Assembly (NCBI GenBank): GCA_910585765.1
Contig: CAJUES010000072.1
Span: 1-14,881, forward strand
Length of the DNA stretch: 14,881 nt
Origin: an uncultured Lachnospiraceae bacterium
GTDB taxonomy: Bacteria; Bacillota; Clostridia; Lachnospirales; Lachnospiraceae
Direction of reading: 5' to 3'
Every line of letters begins with the position of its first letter. The stretch's first letter is position 1. Below are positions 7,181 through 14,425 of this stretch, piece by piece. The translations under genes were made by a program, and so were the position numbers. Below the pieces are notes generated by a model. It was not told the DNA's origin and did no database searches. It saw only the letters and a program-made list of their open reading frames with translations.

Positions 7181-9347
7181 ACTGGTCAGACAGGATTTCA
7201 GGAAGAGGATATGGTGTCCGGTACTGATATTCATCACGTACTTTCTGGGGCTGGAGGTGCGCCTGCTCATGGAGACAGAGAAATTTCTGGTGGACGGCGG
7301 CGAATGCATTTATGGTGGCGTTTCCTGTGACATTGTTGTCTATGTGAGCCATCTCTTCTTTGGCAGAGAGGCGTGGATGATCGCTGTCGTTACTTGCGGT
7401 GTCGCGTTTCTGTGCGGGATCAGCGGATATGCCTATCTGCACTCCAGGACACAGCTTGACACGTATCACAGCCTGCCAGTCAGCAGGACACAGCTTTTCT
7501 GGTCAAGATATGTGTCCGGAATAATGCAGTTTTTCTTTCCTTTTTTGATCCATGTGCTGATCTGTGCAGGAATTGCTGCAAACAGGGGGGCATTTGCCGC
7601 AGAGACCGTTCCTGCCATAATGTCCTATATCACGCTGCAGCTGGTGATGTTTGTGCTGGCATACGGTGCGACGGTGCTGGCAGTGGTCTTGACGGGGAAT
7701 ATCATTGTCAGCATATTGGGTACATTTGTATTATTTTCATATAGCGCAGTTGTTTCCGCGCTGATCCATCTGTTGTTCGACCGCTTCTTTCAGACGTACA
7801 TCAATTACAGCGGCTGGTATGATGTCTGTCTCTCGGAAAAGCTTGGGTGTTTTTCGCCGCTCTCGATGCTGTTAAAGCTGTTTGACAGGCCATACAATAC
7901 AACGATGGAGGCAGCGCAGCAGTTTTATACATACGATTTCTCCTACATGGGAATCATGTTCGCGGCAGCAGCCATGTACAGTCTGACTGCGTATGTCCTT
8001 TATCTGAAAAGGGCGTCGGAGGCGGCGGGCAGATCGATCGCTTTCTGTGCACTGGAGCCTGTGATCAAGACGATGATCGTCATACCTGTTTCCTTTTTTG
8101 CCGCAATCTTTCTCAGCGAGATCTCGCAGGAGACCGCCTCAGATAAATGGTTTTTGTTTGGTCTGTTTTTCAGCTTTGTGACATTCTGCATCATAATGGA
8201 AATCATTTTCCGGCTGGACATTCGCGGCGCATTCATGCACAAAAAGCAGTTTTTGTTCAATGCGGTGTGCACGGCATTGCTCTTTGTCGTGCTGAGATAT
8301 GATGTGACAGGTTATGACACATATGTTCCTGCTGATGCCCAGCTGCAGAGCTGTGCGATATCGATCCGCCATCTGATGCCGCTGTCCCAGCATGTCAGGG
8401 TAAGCCCGTTTGGAACTCATTATCTGAATGCGGATGACTATCGCATGGCAAACATGGAGATGCAGGATAATCAAAGCGTCATGGAGCTTGCCAGGAAAGC
8501 GGCGCAGGAGCAGCTCACCTACCGCTATTTTGATTATTACGAGGGGATCGAGGAAGTTCCGGAATATATCGAGACGATGAACAGGCAGCAATATTATGAG
8601 CCGATTTCCTTTGCGTATAAACTCCGGAACGGGGAGGTCGTCAACCGCGAATACTATATTGACATTGCCGATGCGGATACGGTCAGGCTCCTATCGGATA
8701 TATTTGCGGATTCCAATTATAAGATCGGTGCCACACCGCTGTTCAATGACAGCTGGCGCATTGCGTTTGATACTGTGCGGTGTAAGAGCGGCTTCAAGAG
8801 AGCGGATATCACACTGACGCCAGAGATGCAGGCGGAGCTGGTCGGGACATATCAGAAGGAATACATGGATCTCACGCTGGACACTGTTATGCATGTGATT
8901 CCGGTCGGCACGATAGACTTTGCGACGGGAAATGAATTTGGCCGCACCAGTTACAGCGGAGAAATGATGGTATATCCACAGTTTGCCGAAACGATCGCAC
9001 TGCTGAGGGCGTACGGGTTTGATATGGAAGAAAAACTGATGGCGGACGATGTGGAGATGATCAGCGTACAGAGACAATACGACCATCTGCAGTACAAGGA
9101 CAGCAGTACTTCCTACATGCTCTCGACGGAGGAGGCCGAGTACACGGACAAGGAACAGATCCAGCAGATCCTGGACAGCATTGTCAGCGACGGGTTTTCG
9201 TGGGAGCTCGGCAGCTTTGCTACATACTTTGACAGACAGTATTTTGTCACTGTCCGGTATGGCGTGAAGGAGGCGATCTTTTCCGATTATGTCTTTATCA
9301 AAGGGCAAATACCTGATTTTGTAAAAATATCTGAAAAAAATAATTAA
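7155..9347 (+). CDS. ABC transporter permease with large extracytoplasmic C-terminal domain
   Basis: A 730-aa membrane protein. About nine hydrophobic segments can be seen, near residues 21-37, 73-94, 122-142, 156-180, 182-207, 263-284, 304-322, 331-352 and 367-380. The block LDTYHSLPVSRTQLF (101-115) is characteristic of ABC-2-type permeases of the YtrC/YtrD kind. About 350 hydrophilic residues follow the last segment. With the N-terminus inside and an odd number of spans, this part would lie outside the cell; it may correspond to a domain of unknown function found in clostridial permeases of this type (possibly DUF6449, low certainty). The start is supported by GGAGG (7141-7145), 9 nt upstream and inside the ATPase gene, giving a 26-nt overlap. 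It should dimerise and work with the ATPase encoded just before it. Substrate unknown; export or target protection against an envelope-active compound is the usual inference. Confidence 0.85.
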   Translation: MTSRNLFFKLVRQDFRKRIWCPVLIFITYFLGLEVRLLMETEKFLVDGGECIYGGVSCDIVVYVSHLFFGREAWMIAVVTCGVAFLCGISGYAYLHSRTQLDTYHSLPVSRTQLFWSRYVSGIMQFFFPFLIHVLICAGIAANRGAFAAETVPAIMSYITLQLVMFVLAYGATVLAVVLTGNIIVSILGTFVLFSYSAVVSALIHLLFDRFFQTYINYSGWYDVCLSEKLGCFSPLSMLLKLFDRPYNTTMEAAQQFYTYDFSYMGIMFAAAAMYSLTAYVLYLKRASEAAGRSIAFCALEPVIKTMIVIPVSFFAAIFLSEISQETASDKWFLFGLFFSFVTFCIIMEIIFRLDIRGAFMHKKQFLFNAVCTALLFVVLRYDVTGYDTYVPADAQLQSCAISIRHLMPLSQHVRVSPFGTHYLNADDYRMANMEMQDNQSVMELARKAAQEQLTYRYFDYYEGIEEVPEYIETMNRQQYYEPISFAYKLRNGEVVNREYYIDIADADTVRLLSDIFADSNYKIGATPLFNDSWRIAFDTVRCKSGFKRADITLTPEMQAELVGTYQKEYMDLTLDTVMHVIPVGTIDFATGNEFGRTSYSGEMMVYPQFAETIALLRAYGFDMEEKLMADDVEMISVQRQYDHLQYKDSSTSYMLSTEEAEYTDKEQIQQILDSIVSDGFSWELGSFATYFDRQYFVTVRYGVKEAIFSDYVFIKGQIPDFVKISEKNN

Positions 9348-9373
9348 CAAATAGCATCTCTTGTGATAAAATG

Positions 9374-9409
9374 TTTATATATAATTTTGTCAATAAAATT
9401 TTATATAAA
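9374..9409. repeat. AT-only 15-bp inverted repeat upstream of the lactonase-family gene
   Basis: TTTATATATAATTTT (9374-9388) and AAAATTTTATATAAA (9395-9409) are reverse complements at 14 of 15 positions, around a 6-nt loop (GTCAAT). The left arm contains TATAAT (9380-9385), so the repeat may overlap a promoter or be an operator. It is not a typical intrinsic terminator because it has no GC stem. Confidence 0.6.
9380..9385 (+). promoter_or_regulatory. Possible -10 element for the lactonase-family gene
   Basis: TATAAT matches the consensus exactly and lies 48 nt before the start codon. No good -35 stands at 16-18 nt spacing (TTGTGA at 9361-9366 is only 13 nt away), so the call is tentative in this AT-rich stretch. 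No clear terminator separates this gene from the permease gene upstream. Confidence 0.35.
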
Positions 9410-9418
9410 TGTGTAATC

Positions 9419-9426
9419 AGGAGGAG
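9419..9426 (+). promoter_or_regulatory. Strong ribosome binding site setting the lactonase-family start
   Basis: AGGAGGAG ends 6 nt before ATG 9433. An in-frame ATG at 9409 precedes this site and overlaps the inverted repeat, so it is not the start. Confidence 0.85.
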
Positions 9427-9432
9427 AACAGA

Positions 9433-10488
9433 ATGGCAGAAAAGAAGTGTGTAGCTTATGTATCTACCTATACGATGGGCGATAAGCATGGCATTAAGAT
9501 CTATGATGTTGATTTGGAGCACGGACGTTTTAGTGAGAAGGGATCCGTGCATATCACCAATTCCTCATATGTCACGATCTCGCACAACAGGAAGTATCTC
9601 TACGCGATCACGGACACAGGGGTTTCAAGCTACCGGATCTTGCCGGACGGAAATCTGGAGTTTGTGAATACAGCTTCCACAAACAGTATGAGAGGCTGTT
9701 ATCTCTCGACAGACTATGAGGACAAGTTCCTGTTCTGTGCAGGTTACCACGATGGAAAGATCACGGTGCTCCATCTGGATTCCAGCACGGGGGCAGTGGA
9801 TGCCATCACGGACGAAGTGTTTCACAAGGGGCTCGGAAGTATCGCCGAGAGAAGCTACCGTCCGCATATCAGCTGTGTCAAGATGACGCGGGATAACAAG
9901 TACCTGTGCGCGGCAGATCTCGGTATCGACTATGTAAATATCTATCGCCTTGATCACGATCGGGGAATCCTGAGGCAGGTGGACATTATCAGATGTGACA
10001 TTGATTCCGCGCCAAGGCATCTCAAGTTTACGGAGGATGGACGGTTCCTGTACATCGTCAGTGAGATGAAAAACTGCATCGATGTGTACAAATACTATGA
10101 GGAGGACAATGTTCCGTACTTCGATCCGGTGCAGACGATACCGACCTCAGACAAATTCGAAGTGAAAGGCGTGGCGGCAAGCGCCCTCAACATCTCGGAT
10201 GACGGCAGATATATTCTGACGTCGACTGCGGGGGATAACTGTGTCTCTCTGTTCCAGATCAACCAGGAGACGGGTGAGCTGACACGGCTGTTTTATCTGC
10301 CTGTGAGCGGTGAGTATCCCAAGGATGCGGCGCTGTTCCCGAATAACAAATATCTGGTGAGCCTCAATCACGAGTCCAACACGATGACATTCTTCCGGGT
10401 GGATTACGAGAATAATTATATGGTGATGAACGGCAAGGAGCTTGAGATCAACCAGGCAAACTGCGTTATCTTCCATGAACTTTCATGA
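9433..10488 (+). CDS. Lactonase-family seven-bladed beta-propeller protein (6-phosphogluconolactonase/YbhE type)
   Basis: A 351-aa protein with no signal peptide, so probably cytoplasmic. It shows repeated beta-propeller blade signatures of the lactonase family: short strands ending in IKIYDVD, VSSYRIL, ITVLHLD, VNIYRLD, IDVYKYY and VSLFQIN, separated by turns such as SHNRKYLYAI (50-59), TRDNKYLCAADLG (152-164), TEDGRFLYIVS (200-210), SDDGRYILTS (255-264) and FPNNKYLVSLN (302-312). The segment SYRPHISC (141-148) and APRHLKF (193-199) sit where the family's conserved His/Arg active-site loops are found. Characterised relatives hydrolyse 6-phosphogluconolactone in the pentose phosphate pathway, but many members have no proven substrate, and no pentose phosphate gene is nearby. 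The family is clear, the substrate is not. It appears to be a single-gene unit, convergent with aroC. Confidence 0.85.
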   Translation: MAEKKCVAYVSTYTMGDKHGIKIYDVDLEHGRFSEKGSVHITNSSYVTISHNRKYLYAITDTGVSSYRILPDGNLEFVNTASTNSMRGCYLSTDYEDKFLFCAGYHDGKITVLHLDSSTGAVDAITDEVFHKGLGSIAERSYRPHISCVKMTRDNKYLCAADLGIDYVNIYRLDHDRGILRQVDIIRCDIDSAPRHLKFTEDGRFLYIVSEMKNCIDVYKYYEEDNVPYFDPVQTIPTSDKFEVKGVAASALNISDDGRYILTSTAGDNCVSLFQINQETGELTRLFYLPVSGEYPKDAALFPNNKYLVSLNHESNTMTFFRVDYENNYMVMNGKELEINQANCVIFHELS

Positions 10489-10520
10489 TCTATGGATCAC
10501 GGCGCGCGAGTGCACGTGTA

Positions 10521-10554
10521 CAAATAAAAAGTGGCGGTCGCCACTTTTTATTTG
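10521..10554. terminator. Bidirectional intrinsic terminator between convergent genes
   Basis: CAAATAAAAAGTGGCG (10521-10536) and CGCCACTTTTTATTTG (10539-10554) are perfect reverse complements. The GC-rich core (GTGGC/GCCAC) is flanked by A and T runs, giving a hairpin plus T tract (TTTTTATTT) on both strands. The aroC stop codon (10548-10550, minus) lies inside the stem. It should stop transcripts of both the propeller gene and aroC. Confidence 0.9.
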
Positions 10555-11663
10555 CCGTAAAATGTCTTGATCCTGTCGACGCGGGCGGTCATATTCTGGA
10601 GGAGCATATCGAGCACGGTGATCGCCGTCATGGATTCCACCACGACAACGGCTCTCGGAACGATGATGGGATCATGGCGGCCCTTGATCTGTATGGTAAT
10701 GTTTCCGCCGTTCTTGTCCACAGTGTCCTGTTCCCGGAAGATGGAAGGTGTGGGCTTAAAGTGTGCCCGCAGTACGATCTCGGAGCCGTCACTGATGCCG
10801 CCAAGGATGCCGCCTGCATGGTTTGTGGTCTTTGTCACCTTATTGTCGTCCATTCGGAAGCTGTCGTTGTTGGAGGAGCCATTTGCGGAGGCTGCCCGCA
10901 CACCGTCTCCGATCTCAAACGCCTTGACTGCACCGATGGACATGATCGCCTTTGCCAGATTTGCATCGAGCTTTTCGAATACGGGTTCTCCGATTCCGGC
11001 GGGCAGGGCAGAAACCCGACAGGCGACGATCCCGCCGGCGGAGTCGAGGTTTTCCATACATTGTTTCAGATAGGCTTCCGCTTTGAGAGAGGTTTCTCTG
11101 TCAGGCATGCCGGTCGGATTGCTCCTCGATTCCTCGATATCCATATTTTTCAATGGACGTTCGGGATCCGGTATCTCGATGCCGCCGATAGCCTGTGTGT
11201 AGGCTGTGACCGTGATGCCAAGTTCTGAGAGGAGCCTCGATGCGATGGCGCCCGCCGCGACGCGTCCGATCGTCTCGCGCCCGGAGGAACGCCCGCCGCC
11301 GCGGTAATCCCTGAAGCCGTATTTCTGGTCAAATGTGTAATCCGCATGACCGGGGCGGTAGTAGGAGGCGATATCGCTGTAGTCAGACGATCTCTGAGAG
11401 GTGTTGCGCACGAGCATGGATATGGGGGTGCCTGTCGTGCGTCCCTCAAAAATGCCGGACAGGATCTCCACACTGTCGGATTCCTTTCGCTGTGTTGTAT
11501 AACGTGAGGAGCCGGGCTTTCTCCTGTCGAGAAATGCCTGTATATGTGTTTCGCTCAATTCGAGACCGGCAGGACAGCCATCGACGACGACACCGATGCC
11601 AGCGCCGTGCGACTCGCCCCAGGTAGTGATTTTGAATATAGTTCCGAATGTTGAACCTGTCAT
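10548..11663 (-). CDS. aroC: Chorismate synthase
   Basis: Converts 5-enolpyruvylshikimate-3-phosphate to chorismate, the last common step of aromatic amino acid and folate precursor synthesis, using reduced FMN. The 371-aa length is normal. Family signatures are present: FGTIFKITTWGESHGAGIG with His19 (residues 6-24), DRRKPGSSRYTTQRKE (46-61), the YYRPGHADYT motif with His106 (101-110), GGGRSSGRETIGRVAAGAIA (122-141), and GRHDPIIVPRAVVVVESM near the C-terminus (328-345). The start ATG (complement of 11661-11663) has AAAGGAAA about 10 nt upstream on the minus strand. Its own promoter and a roughly 85-nt leader lie upstream, and it shares a bidirectional terminator with the gene it faces. No other shikimate pathway gene is in the window, so it is isolated here from any aro cluster. 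Confidence 0.97.
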   Translation of the reverse strand: MTGSTFGTIFKITTWGESHGAGIGVVVDGCPAGLELSETHIQAFLDRRKPGSSRYTTQRKESDSVEILSGIFEGRTTGTPISMLVRNTSQRSSDYSDIASYYRPGHADYTFDQKYGFRDYRGGGRSSGRETIGRVAAGAIASRLLSELGITVTAYTQAIGGIEIPDPERPLKNMDIEESRSNPTGMPDRETSLKAEAYLKQCMENLDSAGGIVACRVSALPAGIGEPVFEKLDANLAKAIMSIGAVKAFEIGDGVRAASANGSSNNDSFRMDDNKVTKTTNHAGGILGGISDGSEIVLRAHFKPTPSIFREQDTVDKNGGNITIQIKGRHDPIIVPRAVVVVESMTAITVLDMLLQNMTARVDRIKTFYGK

Positions 11664-11697
11664 GTCTTTCTTGTTTCCTTTCTGAGTCCTTTTTGTT

Positions 11698-11727
11698 TTT
11701 ATACTGATGTTCTTATTTATACTGATG
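11698..11727. repeat. 12-bp direct repeat in the aroC leader
   Basis: TTTATACTGATG occurs at 11698-11709 and again at 11716-11727 (period 18). On the aroC mRNA this reads as two copies of CATCAGTATAAA, about 35-65 nt before the start codon. Confidence 0.6.
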
Positions 11728-11755
11728 CCTAAAAATTACACCCGCAATACTCAAA

Positions 11756-11783
11756 ATTATATCATATACAGTTGACGCGTGAA
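11756..11783 (-). promoter_or_regulatory. Probable aroC promoter with extended -10
   Basis: On the minus strand, TTCACG (complement of 11778-11783) is followed after 16 nt by TATAAT (complement of 11756-11761), with a TGA just before it forming an extended -10 (TGnTATAAT). Transcription would start near 11748, leaving an approximately 85-nt leader that carries the direct repeat. Confidence 0.65.
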
Positions 11784-12061
11784 CAGCAACCCTTACTTTT
11801 TATAAAATTTTTATAATTAATGGTTGCATTTCGGAAGGATAACAGATAGAATTATAAGTGTAACAGATGTTTTGATCAGAATGCAGTGTGCTCCGCCTTA
11901 GATTACAGGTGTGATCAAATAACTGATCCGAACAAATGTTATGCTCAAATGCATAGGGTGATGTGTAGTGTGCATATTGTATGGGAACTGTGTGGTTCGT
12001 TTTCGGCAGTTCCTTACTTGAAGGACGATCGCAGAGAAAGACAAATTGAGGATGAGGCATA
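11784..12061. other. Intergenic region upstream of the VanY-type gene, long leader
   Basis: No supported gene is seen here. It is AT-rich near 11795-11822. A weak plus-strand promoter candidate is TTGCAT (11824-11829), 17 nt, TAGAAT (11847-11852); the -35 is poor. If used, the leader would be about 200 nt. Within it are a distant inverted pair GATCAG (11874-11879)/CTGATC (11923-11928) and a hairpin GGAACTG (11984-11990)/CAGTTCC (12007-12013). No recognised riboswitch consensus was found by eye. Confidence 0.4.
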
Positions 12062-13114
12062 ATGAAAAGAACATGGAAGGACAACCTTACAGCAAAAATG
12101 CGGCAGCAGATCAAAAACCATAGGCAGCTGAAACTGCCGATCACGGCAGGCATGGTACTGATCACTCTTTTTTATAACATATGTTTTTATTTTGTGTGCA
12201 ATACCAAGCGTTTAGCCAGTGTTTTGGTTATCTTGATCTTTTTTATTGTCAGCAGCAGTTTTTCCTTTCTGACAGAAGCAGATCAGATGGAGCTGGTGTA
12301 TGAATCCGAGTGGGCTGAGATCCAGGAGAGCTATGAGTATGTCCCCACGACCTTCCACATCCGGGATGAAAAGGTGTTGGATGACGACGACGTGCTGGAG
12401 GGTTATGACAACGAGGAGCTCAACGTGTCCGCCGATGAGATCGATCAGTATTCCCTGGACGATATCCTGGAGGCGAACGAGGCGAGCAAAGGGATGGACA
12501 GTACATATACGGAGACGGCTCCGAAGGTGTCAGATTCGAAACTATCCAAAGATGACTGGCAGCTGGTGCTCGTCAACAAACAGCATCCGGTGCCGGAGGA
12601 TTATGAGGTAACGCTTGGCAGGATCAAGGGGTCTATGAAATGCGATGCGCGCATTATAGACGACCTCACGGCGATGATGCAGGCTGCAAAGGCAGACGGG
12701 ATCAGTCTAGTGGTGTGTTCCCCGTACAGGGATTACAACCGGCAGACCGTCTTGTTTGACCGCAAGATCGATTATTATATGGAAGAGGGGCACTCCTACA
12801 TGGAAGCCTACAAACTTGCCTCCATGACAGTGACGGTTCCGGGCGCGAGCGAACATCAGATCGGTCTGGCTCTGGATATTGTGAGCACGACTTATTCATG
12901 GCTGGAGATTGACTTCGGCGAGACGGTGGCTGGCAAATGGCTGCGGGAACACTGTGACGAGTACGGGTTTATCCTCAGATATCCGGAAGGCAAAGAGTAT
13001 ATCACGGGGATCCAGTATGAGCCATGGCATTTTCGGTATGTCGGAAAGGAAGCGGCTGCGCAGATCATGGAGCGGGATATCACACTTGAGGAGTTTATTG
13101 AGGAGTTGGAATGA
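12062..13114 (+). CDS. Membrane-anchored D-alanyl-D-alanine carboxypeptidase, VanY/M15B family
   Basis: A 350-aa protein expected to trim the terminal D-Ala from peptidoglycan stem peptides (or act on a related D,D- or L,D- bond) at the outer face of the membrane. The N-terminus is basic (1-24), followed by two hydrophobic stretches (about 25-45 and 51-70), an acidic low-complexity linker (75-165), and the M15 peptidase domain (about 170-340). Zinc-site motifs are complete: SPYRDYNRQ (220-228), SEHQIGLALDIV with His265 and Asp272, and EPWHFRYVG with catalytic Glu320 and His323. The start is supported by GAGGATGAGG (12048-12057), 4 nt upstream. The absence of van resistance genes nearby suggests a housekeeping or cell-wall remodelling role rather than vancomycin resistance. 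The family is certain; the substrate is not. The membrane topology is puzzling because two spans would leave the catalytic domain inside. Confidence 0.9.
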   Translation: MKRTWKDNLTAKMRQQIKNHRQLKLPITAGMVLITLFYNICFYFVCNTKRLASVLVILIFFIVSSSFSFLTEADQMELVYESEWAEIQESYEYVPTTFHIRDEKVLDDDDVLEGYDNEELNVSADEIDQYSLDDILEANEASKGMDSTYTETAPKVSDSKLSKDDWQLVLVNKQHPVPEDYEVTLGRIKGSMKCDARIIDDLTAMMQAAKADGISLVVCSPYRDYNRQTVLFDRKIDYYMEEGHSYMEAYKLASMTVTVPGASEHQIGLALDIVSTTYSWLEIDFGETVAGKWLREHCDEYGFILRYPEGKEYITGIQYEPWHFRYVGKEAAAQIMERDITLEEFIEELE

Positions 13115-13132
13115 TCGGGAGAAAAATATCGT

Positions 13133-13170
13133 CTCCGGTAAGCTATACAGCATGCCGGAGCATTGTTTTG
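13133..13170 (+). terminator. Weak hairpin between the VanY-type gene and tgt
   Basis: CTCCGG (13133-13138) pairs with CCGGAG (13155-13160), with a 16-nt loop that can close two further GC pairs. It is followed by CATTGTTTTG, a poor T tract. It may be a partial terminator or attenuator upstream of tgt. No clear tgt promoter follows, so read-through is plausible. Confidence 0.4.
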
Positions 13171-13186
13171 TAAGAAAGGAAGAGAA

Positions 13187-14308
13187 ATGTATAAATTATT
13201 AAAACAGGAGGGACGTGCCAAGCGCGCGGAGGTCACTACAGTCCACGGCACGATCCAGACTCCGGTGTTTATGAATGTAGGTACTGTTGCGGCGATCAAG
13301 GGAGCCGTGTCCACAGCTGATCTCGAGGAGATCGGTACACAGGTGGAACTCTCCAATACGTATCATCTCCATGTCAGGACAGGCGATGAGACGATCAAGA
13401 GATTAGGCGGGCTCCACAGGTTTATGTCCTGGGACAAGCCCATACTCACGGACTCCGGCGGCTTTCAGGTCTTCTCGCTGGCAGGGCTCCGCAAGATCAA
13501 GGAGGAAGGGGTGTATTTCAACTCCCACATAGACGGCAGAAAGATTTTCATGGGACCTGAGGAGAGCATGCAGATCCAGTCAAACCTCGCTTCCACGATC
13601 GCCATGGCATTTGACGAGTGTGCGCCCAGCAAGGCGGACAGACCATATGTAGCCCATTCAGTGGAGCGCACGACGCGCTGGCTCGAGCGGTGCCGGAAGG
13701 AGATGGGACGGCTCAATTCCCTCGAGGACACGATCAACAGGGACCAGATGCTGTTTGGCATCAACCAGGGTGCGACCTACGCAGATATCCGTATCGAACA
13801 CGCAAAGCGGATCTCCGAGATGGATCTGGACGGCTACGCAGTCGGCGGTCTGGCCGTGGGGGAGACACACGAAGAGATGTATTATATTTTGGAGGAGACA
13901 GTGCCATATCTGCCAAAGGATAAACCGACCTATCTGATGGGTGTCGGTACGCCTGCAAACATCCTCGAGGGCGTGGAGCGCGGCATTGACTTTTTCGACT
14001 GTGTGTACCCGACCAGAAACGGGCGGCACGGGCACCTCTATACAAACCATGGCAAGATCAATCTCTTCAATGCCCAATATGAGTTTGACGACCGGCCGAT
14101 CGAGGAGGGCTGTATGTGCCCTGCATGCCGCAGATACTCAAGAGCGTATATCCGCCATCTCCTGAAAGCAAAGGAGATGCTCGGCTTAAGGCTCTGCGTG
14201 CTCCACAATCTCTATTTCTACAACACTATGATGGCCGAGATCAGGGATGCGCTCGACGCGGGTGAATTTGCCGCATACAAGAAACGCAAACTGGAAAACA
14301 TTTTATAA
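13187..14308 (+). CDS. tgt: tRNA-guanine transglycosylase (queuine tRNA-ribosyltransferase)
   Basis: Exchanges guanine 34 in the anticodon of Asp, Asn, His and Tyr tRNAs for the queuosine precursor preQ1 (bacterial type), in the cytoplasm. The 373-aa length matches E. coli Tgt (375). Seen in order: TPVFMNVGTVAAIKG (25-39), ELSNTYHL (54-61), LTDSGGFQVFSL with Asp89 (87-98), AFDEC with Asp143, GINQGA (191-196), GGLAVGE (220-226), the nucleophile region DCVYPTRNGRHG with Asp271 (271-282), and a zinc site of Cys309, Cys311, Cys314 and His340. The start at 13187 is chosen because AAAGGAAGAG (13175-13184) lies just upstream and the sequence begins like homologues; the frame extends to an ATG at 13163 without such a site. 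It is followed by yajC, the common tgt-yajC order, but queA is not in this window. Confidence 0.97.
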   Translation: MYKLLKQEGRAKRAEVTTVHGTIQTPVFMNVGTVAAIKGAVSTADLEEIGTQVELSNTYHLHVRTGDETIKRLGGLHRFMSWDKPILTDSGGFQVFSLAGLRKIKEEGVYFNSHIDGRKIFMGPEESMQIQSNLASTIAMAFDECAPSKADRPYVAHSVERTTRWLERCRKEMGRLNSLEDTINRDQMLFGINQGATYADIRIEHAKRISEMDLDGYAVGGLAVGETHEEMYYILEETVPYLPKDKPTYLMGVGTPANILEGVERGIDFFDCVYPTRNGRHGHLYTNHGKINLFNAQYEFDDRPIEEGCMCPACRRYSRAYIRHLLKAKEMLGLRLCVLHNLYFYNTMMAEIRDALDAGEFAAYKKRKLENIL

Positions 14309-14327
14309 TTCTTTTTCAATATTTTAC

Positions 14328-14363
14328 TTGAAGAATTGGAAAATGTTGTGTATGATATATACT
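14328..14363 (+). promoter_or_regulatory. Promoter region of yajC, two overlapping candidates
   Basis: TTGAAG (14328-14333), 17 nt, TATGAT (14351-14356) and TTGGAA (14336-14341), 16 nt, TATACT (14358-14363) are both plausible sigma-A promoters. Either gives a leader of about 55-60 nt before the yajC start, so yajC may be expressed independently of tgt. Confidence 0.55.
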
Positions 14364-14425
14364 ATGTGTTTCACATGAGAGGTAGGTTTGACTTATCTCA
14401 AATTCGTTAGGAGGAAGAATTGAAT

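Noticed and set aside
8691..9350. Minus-strand open frame of 219 codons opposite the permease
   Set aside because: No recognisable domain; the sense frame carries the permease continuing from clear membrane segments.
10485..11228. Plus-strand open frame of 247 codons antisense to aroC
   Set aside because: It lies fully opposite the conserved aroC sequence, has no family resemblance, and its start overlaps the preceding stop without a good ribosome binding site.
12062..13114. Vancomycin resistance function for the VanY-type gene
   Set aside because: No VanH, VanA/B-type ligase, VanX or VanRS genes flank it; the M15B family is widespread in susceptible Firmicutes.
14309..14350. Terminator hairpin directly after tgt (CAATATTTT/AAAATGTTG)
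   Set aside because: The pairing is AT-only with a G-T pair, a long loop and no following T run, and it overlaps the yajC promoter candidates.
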